Both the position numbers and the translations under genes were made by a program. The notes beneath the pieces are model-generated. The model ran no database searches, had not been told where the DNA came from, and saw only the letters and a program-made list of their open reading frames with translations. A stretch of 64,000 nt of DNA, from the NCBI GenBank assembly GCA_963801195.1, contig CAWDDX010000007.1:682001-746000 (forward strand), in the 5' to 3' direction. Of this stretch, positions 55,006 to 61,478 are shown one piece after another; within the stretch, counting starts at the first letter, position 1; each line of letters begins with the position of its first letter. This DNA is from SZUA-36 sp963801195. Its GTDB lineage: Bacteria; Pseudomonadota; Gammaproteobacteria; Xanthomonadales; SZUA-36.

Positions 55006-55376
55006 CAGGAATCGCCTTCTTGTTCTGTTAGATTTTGGAGTAGTTGATTTATATCCAGACCCAATTGCTTTATACGGGTGACCATCGCCGGCCACTCTTC
55101 CTTGAGGAACTTCTCACGTTCGCTCCCCATCAGTTTTTTTCTTGCACCCTCGCGTACGAACATGCCCAGTCCACGGCGCTTTTCGACCAATTCGTCATCC
55201 ACGAGCGCCTGGTATGACTTGGAAACTGTGATCGGATTCAACTGGAAATCAGAAGCCACTGTGCGCACCGAGGGCAGGGCAACACCCTCCCCGAGCGTGC
55301 CGTCCAGGATCATGGCAATTGTACGTTCTTTTAATTGCCAATAGATTGGCTGGCTGTCATTCCATTGTGTTGTCAT
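55005..55376 (-). CDS. GntR-family regulator, YtrA subfamily
   Basis: The 123-residue protein has an N-terminal winged helix (IYWQLKERTIAMILDGTL; LPSVRTVASDFQLNPITVSKSYQAL) and only a short helical tail, the hallmark of YtrA-type regulators, which usually repress their own ABC-transporter operon. A matching palindrome with promoter lies upstream of the small gene in front of it. It overlaps the ATPase gene by one base. Confidence 0.9.
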   Translation of the reverse strand: MTTQWNDSQPIYWQLKERTIAMILDGTLGEGVALPSVRTVASDFQLNPITVSKSYQALVDDELVEKRRGLGMFVREGARKKLMGSEREKFLKEEWPAMVTRIKQLGLDINQLLQNLTEQEGDS

Positions 55377-55396
55377 GTCAGGCCCTTGTCAGCTAC

Positions 55397-55636
55397 CTAG
55401 CGGCGAAACAGTAATAATCCGAGGTTGAGCCCCCGGGATCTTTTTATGTTCGTGTTGTCGGTGTCGTCACTGACAGGGGACTCAGCGTTTGCTGATATCA
55501 TGGTTTCCTGGTCAGAAGCGATTGTGTTCTGGCTGGTTCCAATACCGGCAACAGAACTGACCAGTAACAGTATTACGGCAAAAACTGCCAACAAGTCAGG
55601 GATCTTGATTCTGTGATGTGGCCGCAAATTCAACAT
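55397..55636 (-). CDS. Small single-span membrane protein heading the gntR-ABC operon
   Basis: The 79-residue protein has a basic N-terminus, one hydrophobic helix (IPDLLAVFAVILLLVSSVAG, about 12-31), a polar acidic stretch and a basic hydrophobic end (GLNLGLLLFRR). The helix could also be an uncleaved signal. It has no recognised family. It lies 20 bases before gntR on the same strand and directly behind the operator, so it is the first gene of the operon. Confidence 0.6.
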   Translation of the reverse strand: MLNLRPHHRIKIPDLLAVFAVILLLVSSVAGIGTSQNTIASDQETMISANAESPVSDDTDNTNIKRSRGLNLGLLLFRR

Positions 55637-55666
55637 TGTCTTCTCACTGGTATGATGATTCTAATG

Positions 55667-55716
55667 TAGTGTTGTAGTGAAGTATAACACTATAGGATTG
55701 GAATGCAATCTTATTT
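55667..55716 (-). promoter_or_regulatory. Promoter and GntR operator of the small-protein/gntR/ABC operon
   Basis: On the minus strand TTGCAT and TATACT, spaced 16 bases, form a good sigma-70 promoter. The palindrome TAGTGTT-N12-AACACTA (55667-55692) covers the -10 and start region. Position and symmetry fit self-repression by the YtrA-type regulator encoded downstream. Confidence 0.65.
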
Positions 55717-55782
55717 TTGGATTTTTTTGGTTTCGGGGGTGATGTGCGGTCTTTTGTTGATGGTTTCGCCCCTTATGGGCGA

Positions 55783-55975
55783 GTTACTTTTCTTTGCTTG
55801 CACAAAGAAAAGTAACCAAAAGAAAGTGCACCCCGGCAGATGGCCGCTGCGCGGCTTCCCTCGTTACTCGTTGCTTGGTGTCACCGCTCGGCACAGCGCT
55901 TCCTGCGCTGGGCCTCCCTGAACCGGCCATCCCTGGCCGGTTCAGACAGTCGCGCCTCGCTCCTCGGCATCTTTA
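55783..55975. repeat. Dispersed repeat with a perfect 14-bp hairpin
   Basis: GTTACTTTTCTTTG (55783-55796) is followed after CTTGCA by its exact inverse CAAAGAAAAGTAAC (55803-55816); a GAACCGGCC/GGCCGGTTC hairpin follows at about 55919-55942. I recall the CTTATGGGCGAGTTACTTTT phrase as a common dispersed repeat in gammaproteobacteria. Open frames here (from 55703, 55794 and 55840) are repeat translations, not genes. Confidence 0.65.
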
Positions 55976-55985
55976 AGGGGGGGTT

Positions 55986-56033
55986 AAGAGCAGGAGCAAG
56001 AGCAAGAGCAAGAGCAAGAGCAAGAGCAAGAGC
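55986..56033. repeat. Hexanucleotide microsatellite (AAGAGC)x8
   Basis: Eight head-to-tail copies of AAGAGC, the second reading AGGAGC. It would translate as Arg-Ala or, on the other strand, Ala-Leu repeats, but no gene is credible across it. The length may vary between strains. Confidence 0.9.
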
Positions 56034-56130
56034 GGTGGGGGTATGTACTTGGCTTTTCGCTTGTTTTGACACAGGTGGGTGGCATTCTTTACAGAATCCC
56101 CTAAACCGAGCTTATGCACTTAGGCGAGGG

Positions 56131-56227
56131 GGTGCGGTATCCCGTTTCAGGACCGTGAGCGACAGGAAGTCGCGTTCGAGTCCCCAGGGAGGGGTTCACG
56201 ACGTGTCCGGAAACGGGATACCGCACC
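56131..56227. repeat. 97 bp palindromic repeat element
   Basis: A 23-base arm GGTGCGGTATCCCGTTTC... (56131-56153) matches its inverse at 56205-56227 in 22 positions. Inside, GCGAC-AGGAA-GTCGC forms a small hairpin. It looks like a BIME/REP-type element. The surrounding 56034-56336 contains no gene. Confidence 0.7.
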
Positions 56228-56336
56228 GCCTTGGCTACCAACCGGAGCTTCTCAGTGGAAAGTTATTTTCCTGTTTTGATGGCAGATATGGCGGTTGCGC
56301 CTTTTTCATAGACAGCAATCCATTTATAGGGATTAG

Positions 56337-56471
56337 ATGGAATTTGAGCTGACAGACAGAGACAAATCAGATCAGAAGGAATCACCACTTCGAGACCGAT
56401 TCCGGATGGTCGCCCTCAGTGTGCATAAAGGAGTGCAAACGGCCATTAGAAGGCGCTCAATTATCACGTAA
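56337..56471 (+). CDS. Possible 44-residue ORF, unknown
   Basis: A frame from ATG 56337 to TAA 56471 encodes a charged peptide (MEFELTDRDKSDQKES ... VQTAIRRRSIIT). AGGG lies just upstream as a weak ribosome site. It may be a fragment or chance frame. The rest of 56034-56760 holds only repeats and A/T-rich sequence. Confidence 0.2.
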   Translation: MEFELTDRDKSDQKESPLRDRFRMVALSVHKGVQTAIRRRSIIT

Positions 56472-56760
56472 TTTATCTAGATTATCTCTAGATTATCGCT
56501 CGTTGGTTTGATGCACCTTCCACAAGGCACAAATACGTGTCTCAGGTCAATTACAAAATCAGTCATCAGCAGTTTGGTTCGATAGTCAGAGGACGGGGCA
56601 AATTCCAGTTGCAGTACCGCCATTGAAGACTGCTGCGCCTGTGTCACCGATCCCATTGATCGTTGAAATTTTCATTTTTGCCCGAAGGCCGCGGAGTTCA
56701 TCCTTTATTCAGCGAGGGTGGCTTAATGTCCGGTTTATAACCACAAAGAGGAAGTATGTG

Positions 56761-58165
56761 ATGTTTTTTTCTTCAGCAAAATATTTGCGGGTATTGGTTC
56801 CGTTAGCCGCAACTTTAACTTTCCAAACTGCCCGGGCTACATTGTATGTCGGGCTTGACGCGATGGCACCTGGGTCTACAGCTGTCATATCTATTAACCC
56901 TACTTTACCTAGGGAAGCTCTGATTAATGCCATCCTGGCATTATCAGAGCGCGGCAGCCGAAAAGTGTCATTTTCGACTGCCTTACAAATCAATGGCTTG
57001 GCGCCGCTGATTTGGCGACACATCCATGTGTCGCGGGAACCTCAGAATTAATCAGAGGTTCCCTAGGAAAGACGAATCATTTTCGATAAACATAACGGGA
57101 GTATGGGCAAACAGTTGTGTTCCGGATCAGGCGCAAGTGGGTGTGGTTGGTTGGGGGCCTGATTCAGAAAAATCACTACGAGTTTTTACCAGACTTGATT
57201 TCACAAAAGACTGTGAAACTGGATATGTGCCGACTTATTACGAGATATCAGCTGAAGTACAGAACATGGGATGGGAATCGCTAAATATTTACTTCCAAGT
57301 TGAAGACACACAGCAAGATGGAAATTGGAAGCACATGGCCTGGTTGAGAAAGTTTGATCTGATCTTTGGCTTGCATGATGTTTTACCCAGGTTGGGTTCA
57401 GGCATTTGGGTTAGTGCAGGAACGCCTAATCAGGGTTTGGTGGTTCAACAGCAAGATGACACAGTGGTTTTCTACGAAATGACATACAACCGAACCAATG
57501 GTGAGCCAAATTGGCTTTTGGCGACGGGTCAGTTTCATGGCAATGCACTCAATGGTGTCGCTTATTATGTGAATTGGCTAACACCTTCACTTATGACTGT
57601 CATTCCACCGGGCCCGCTCAATGACCCCGTAGAAGTCCAACCGAGCAGTCAAGAGTTGTCGTTTGATATGACTTCAGCAGGGATACAGGTACATGGCATA
57701 AACAGCATCAGTTCTTTTGTTGGACTCTATGACGTTTGGCATGATGATGGCTTGGACTCTGTTAACCACAAATATAAACGTTGGGTTTTCGACCTTGGGA
57801 GCTCGGAACTCCCTCCAGTTGTACCCGATCTGACTGGACCTTGGACCTTGTTCAGCTTCAACGGACAAGAACTGACGCAGCAATTTCAGGTTGAGTTCAA
57901 GACTGGCACCAAGATTGGCGACGATTTGTATCATTTCCCTACGGTTTATGATGATTGGTTATTGGAGTGCCATATCACACTGGATGGTCAAGGTGATTGC
58001 AAATTGGTGAATGAAACTGAGAAGCTAACTTTTCAATTCGATCTTATTGATTGTAATGGCAATTACGCCAAAGGTCAGTTAACGAATACAGTCTTTCCCG
58101 AACCTGCCCAAATTGGCATTCTGCTTAGAGGGGGTTCACATTTGCCGGTACTTGATCTTCAATAA
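56761..58165 (+). pseudogene. Secreted protein gene disrupted by a MITE
   Basis: Codons from ATG 56761 (after GAGGAAG) give a signal peptide (LRVLVPLAATLTFQTARA) and about 30 mature residues to INPTLPR. The element at 56913-57062 then interrupts the gene. From 57068 the second frame continues KDESFSINITGVWANSC to the stop at 58165. Removing 154 bases (element plus one CTAG) joins the parts into one 416-residue frame, and 154 leaves remainder 1 on division by 3, exactly the observed frame change. The protein has a WANSCVPD-type start and later repeat-like LTGPWTLFSFNGQ segments; I know no family name. Base composition is more A/T-rich than the core genes, which suggests recent acquisition. Confidence 0.85.
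56913..57062. mobile_element. 150 bp MITE with CTAG target duplication
   Basis: The ends GGAAGCTCTGATTAAT and ATTAATCAGAGGTTCC match in 15 of 16 positions, and CTAG flanks both sides (56909-56912 and 57063-57066). It has no coding capacity, so it needs a transposase in trans. An inner pair, CGACACATCC-ATGTGTCG, can also form a hairpin. Excision with one CTAG restores the host frame. Confidence 0.88.
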
Positions 58166-58208
58166 AATTAAATGATCAGGTCGTGCCTTATGCACCCATG
58201 CAGTCTCA

Positions 58209-58370
58209 ATGCTAATGGTCCGTACGGGTACGATCAGGGTTACGGCTAACAACTGCAACCAGATTACCGTTGTGTATGACTCGATAGACCCTGAACCCGG
58301 TTCGGGTTCGTTTGGCAAACAGTGGCTTGCCTATGTCCATTACCAATGCCTAAGTAGATTTTCCACATAG
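58209..58370 (+). other. Possible 53-codon remnant in a 374-base gap before the symporter
   Basis: The frame from ATG 58209 reads TGTIRVTANNCNQITVVYDS ... GSGSFGKQWLAYVHYQC, which looks like the end of a secreted beta-rich protein rather than a complete gene. No ribosome site is evident. The remainder of 58166-58539 holds nothing I recognise. Confidence 0.25.
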
Positions 58371-58539
58371 GCTACTCCTGGCCGGACCCGGCTATTTGGG
58401 GTGCTGAAATTCATGCCTGATGAGTAACTGCTGTGCGTTGAATAGCGGATGATCAAACCTGACCTGAGCAGACACTATCCGCAATATCAAGTTTGAGTTA
58501 TTACAAGTTATGTAGGGCATCGTTGTTCCCTGCGCTGAT

Positions 58540-59967
58540 TCAAGCAGGCGGCGTATTGGAGTTTTGCTTGCTTCCCCACCACGCCAGTCCCAATGCCACC
58601 AGCATTGGGATATAGCGTTCGGCGACATCTCCTGGCGTGTCGGTGGACCAGTTGAGGATCACGGTGAGTGCGAAACCTGAAGTCATCGCGGCGATGCGCC
58701 AGGCGGGCTGAACGGGTCCGCGCCAGAGGGTGATGATGAGCAAGGGGCCGAAAGCTGCGGCCAGGGCTTGCCAGGCGAACAGGACCCGGCTGAATATGGC
58801 TTCCGGGGAGTAAATCGCAAGCATGATGGCCGCGATGCCAATGGACAATACGACCCAGCGTGACTGTCTGAGGCTTTCGTGGGTGGCCATCTTGCCGTTG
58901 CGTAAATCGTGGCTGACACTCGACGCCGCCACCAGTAACTGGCTGTCTGCGGTTGACATGATGGCGGATAAAATGGCGGATACCATGATGCCTGCCATAA
59001 AAGACGGCAGCAACAAGGTGGCAAGCGCGAACAGCACCTGTTCACCGTCGCCGAGTGTCGATACCAGTAGTCTTCCGCACCACCCAAGGATCACCATGCC
59101 GGTATATATGATCACCGCCCACACGATGGCGATCATACGTGCGGTCGGGATGGCTTTATCATCTTCCATCGCCATGAAGCGGTTAACTACATGGGGTTGG
59201 CCCGGATATCCCAGGCCGATCCCGGCCAGCCCTATAACAAAGCCGACCCCTGCAGCCAGACTTTCCTGGCTCGTCCACAATACGAGTGATGACACGCCAT
59301 CAATATCAAGACTGGCTATCAGAACGCCGGGGCCGCCCACGGCGATGAGGGCGGCTACGGGTAAAACAATGGCGCTGCCGGCCATCAAAATCCCTTGCAC
59401 GCTGTCGGTAATGCTGGCAGCCCAAAACCCTCCGAGCATGACGTAAGTCAGTACGATCGCAGCACCCAGCGCAATGGCCAGCGTCGGGTCCATATCCATT
59501 GCGCCGGCAAACGTATTGCCCGCTGCCTGGAATTGCGCCGCGACATAAAATGTAAACGAGAAAAGAATCACTGCCGCGCCGATCCGCATGATGGATTTGC
59601 GTGCCGGGTCACCGATCGGGCCGGCCAGGAATTCCGTCAGGGTCAAAGCATTATTTACCCGGCTTTGTTGCCACATTCTCGGCGCGACCCAGTACCAGTT
59701 GATGAAAAAACCCAGAAGCGTTGATGGAATCAGCCATATGGCGGGCAAGCCCCAGGCGTACGCGGCACCGGACACGCCCAGCAGGCTCCAGGCCGACGAC
59801 GAACTGGCCGAGGCGCTCAGTGCGGCGACCAGCGCACCCAGCTTGCGCCCGCCGAGGTAGAAGTCTTCAGTATCGGATGTGCGTCTGCTGGCCCACCAGC
59901 CAATGGCAAGCAACAACAATTGATATAAAATCAGGGTCGTAATCAGTACAGTCATGGTGGAAAGCAT
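58540..59967 (-). CDS. Sodium/solute symporter (SSS family, PutP-like)
   Basis: The 475-residue protein has about 13 membrane helices and the SSS signature region (GGRKLGALVAALSASASSSS near 40-60 with the Na+-site Ser cluster; GLGYPGQPHVVNRFMA near 255, as in proline permeases). The start is 59967, or an ATG at 59955. The GQPH block suggests proline-type transport, but substrate remains open. It stands alone on the minus strand. Confidence 0.88.
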   Translation of the reverse strand: MLSTMTVLITTLILYQLLLLAIGWWASRRTSDTEDFYLGGRKLGALVAALSASASSSSAWSLLGVSGAAYAWGLPAIWLIPSTLLGFFINWYWVAPRMWQQSRVNNALTLTEFLAGPIGDPARKSIMRIGAAVILFSFTFYVAAQFQAAGNTFAGAMDMDPTLAIALGAAIVLTYVMLGGFWAASITDSVQGILMAGSAIVLPVAALIAVGGPGVLIASLDIDGVSSLVLWTSQESLAAGVGFVIGLAGIGLGYPGQPHVVNRFMAMEDDKAIPTARMIAIVWAVIIYTGMVILGWCGRLLVSTLGDGEQVLFALATLLLPSFMAGIMVSAILSAIMSTADSQLLVAASSVSHDLRNGKMATHESLRQSRWVVLSIGIAAIMLAIYSPEAIFSRVLFAWQALAAAFGPLLIITLWRGPVQPAWRIAAMTSGFALTVILNWSTDTPGDVAERYIPMLVALGLAWWGSKQNSNTPPA

Positions 59968-60056
59968 AACTCAGCTTGAAGAATGAAACATTTTGTTTGC
60001 GCATGAGGTCAGATAGGTGGACAATTCGCACTCTGTTTGCAAGGAGAAACTACAGG

Positions 60057-60749
60057 ATGAACAATTTAATGCGTGGCGGTCTGATCTTGGCCGTTTTAAT
60101 TTTCACAATGAATACATGGGCCACAGATTTGGATACGGACGAAAAGAAATTGGGTTACATCATCGGTATGGACATCGGCAAATCTTTGCGTGAACAGGGT
60201 GCGGCGGTTGACCTCGACTCCCTGATCACTGCCATTCGCGCTACTTACAATGGCGAAGAACTGGCAATGACGGATGAGGAGGCAGGGCAGGTTCGCAAGG
60301 AATATATCGAGAAGCGTCAGGCGGAACAGCAGGCGGAGGCAGCGGCAGCCGGTGCAACCAATCTAGCGGAAGGCAAGAAGTTCCTTGCCGAAAATGCCAA
60401 GAAGGAAGGGGTTCAAACGACCGATTCCGGATTACAGTACAAGGTTGAGACCATGGGTACCGGTCCAAAGCCGGCTGCCACGGATACCGTCACGGTCAAC
60501 TACCGTGGGACGCTGCTGGATGGCACGGAGTTTGATAGTTCGTATGCCCGCAATGAGCCTATTTCTTTTGCTCTGAACCGTGTGATTGCCGGTTGGACAG
60601 AAGGTGTGCAACTGATGCCGGTCGGCAGCAAGTTCACTTTTTACGTGTCCCCGGAGTTGGCCTATGGCGAAGCCGGCGGCGGTCCGATTCCACCAAATTC
60701 CACACTGATATTCGAAGTGGAACTGCTGGGTATTGAAGCGCCTGAATAA
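60057..60749 (+). CDS. FKBP-type peptidyl-prolyl isomerase, FkpA/Mip-like, periplasmic
   Basis: The 230-residue protein has a signal peptide (LMRGGLILAVLIFTMNTWA), an N-terminal helical dimerisation domain (KLGYIIGMDIGKSL ... FLAENAKKEGV) and a C-terminal FKBP domain with VTVNYRGTLLDGTEFDSS, GWTEGVQLMPVGSKF and PPNSTLIFEVELL. Start 60057 has AAGGAG at a good distance; the open frame extending to 59976 is rejected. It folds exported proteins in the periplasm. Confidence 0.93.
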   Translation: MNNLMRGGLILAVLIFTMNTWATDLDTDEKKLGYIIGMDIGKSLREQGAAVDLDSLITAIRATYNGEELAMTDEEAGQVRKEYIEKRQAEQQAEAAAAGATNLAEGKKFLAENAKKEGVQTTDSGLQYKVETMGTGPKPAATDTVTVNYRGTLLDGTEFDSSYARNEPISFALNRVIAGWTEGVQLMPVGSKFTFYVSPELAYGEAGGGPIPPNSTLIFEVELLGIEAPE

Positions 60750-60759
60750 TTCGATTCAA

Positions 60760-60785
60760 CAGCGTGCTGAAACTTTAGCACGCTG
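60760..60785 (+). terminator. Hairpin after the FKBP gene, possible terminator
   Basis: CAGCGTGCT (60760-60768) pairs perfectly with AGCACGCTG (60777-60785). No T-tract follows, so termination is uncertain. Confidence 0.4.
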
Positions 60786-60924
60786 ATTCAGACAAAAGCG
60801 TGGTCAGGGTTTAATGGGGTCAATTCACAATAACGACCCGGAAATTCAGAAAATCCTGGCCGCGCTTCATTTCCCTGGCTACGGGTACCCTCGTTATTTT
60901 TCAGAATTTCGTAATTGAAGCATC

Positions 60925-61452
60925 ATGAGTAATAGCCTTAAAGATCAATTATTGGCCCTCGGCCTGGCTCGCAGCAAGCCCAAGCCTGAGCCAAAAAAAT
61001 CTCAACACGTCATTTCCAAGCCGGCAAAGGCTAATAAAAACAGCAAGGAAATTTCACTTGATCAGGCCTACCGGATACGCATCAGGGAAGAACGTCTGGA
61101 GAAGGAAAGGACACTTGAACTAAAACGAAAGCAAGAGAGCCAACGCCGCGAGATCAATCAGAAAATCCAGGCCCTGATCAGGGAATGCGCAATCCGTGAT
61201 CCCGGCGCAGAGAACAAGAGAAATTTTATTTACAAGGGAAGGATTCGCAGTGTCCTGGCGACACGCGAACAGATTAACGAGATCAATGCGGGTAAGATCG
61301 GCATCGTCTATTTAAGTGGCAACTATCACCTGATGCCTGCAGACAAGATCGAAGAAGTTCGTCAGTTTGCACCGGACCATATCCCCGATCTGCAGGGTGC
61401 CGAAAGTGCTGAAGAGAAGGATCACCCGGTACCGGATGATCTGATCTGGTAG
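60925..61452 (+). CDS. DUF2058 family protein (YaiL-like)
   Basis: The 175-residue protein begins MSNSLKDQLLALGLA, continues with a highly charged Lys/Glu helix (about 25-85), and has the conserved C-terminal domain (NFIYKGRIRSVLATREQINEINAGKIGIVYLSGNYHLMP). This pattern is that of DUF2058, sometimes called nucleoprotein/polynucleotide-associated. The biological role is not settled. It is convergent with metH, 26 bases apart. Confidence 0.85.
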   Translation: MSNSLKDQLLALGLARSKPKPEPKKSQHVISKPAKANKNSKEISLDQAYRIRIREERLEKERTLELKRKQESQRREINQKIQALIRECAIRDPGAENKRNFIYKGRIRSVLATREQINEINAGKIGIVYLSGNYHLMPADKIEEVRQFAPDHIPDLQGAESAEEKDHPVPDDLIW

Positions 61453-61478
61453 TGTCACCAATCACCTGCTGACAGGCC

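Noticed and set aside
55986..56033. Hexamer array considered as a coding Arg-Ala repeat protein
   Set aside because: No start signal, and the flanking frames run through dispersed repeats.
56174..56186. GTTCGAGTCCC, resembling a tRNA T-loop
   Set aside because: No acceptor, D or anticodon stems can be placed; it lies inside a palindromic repeat.
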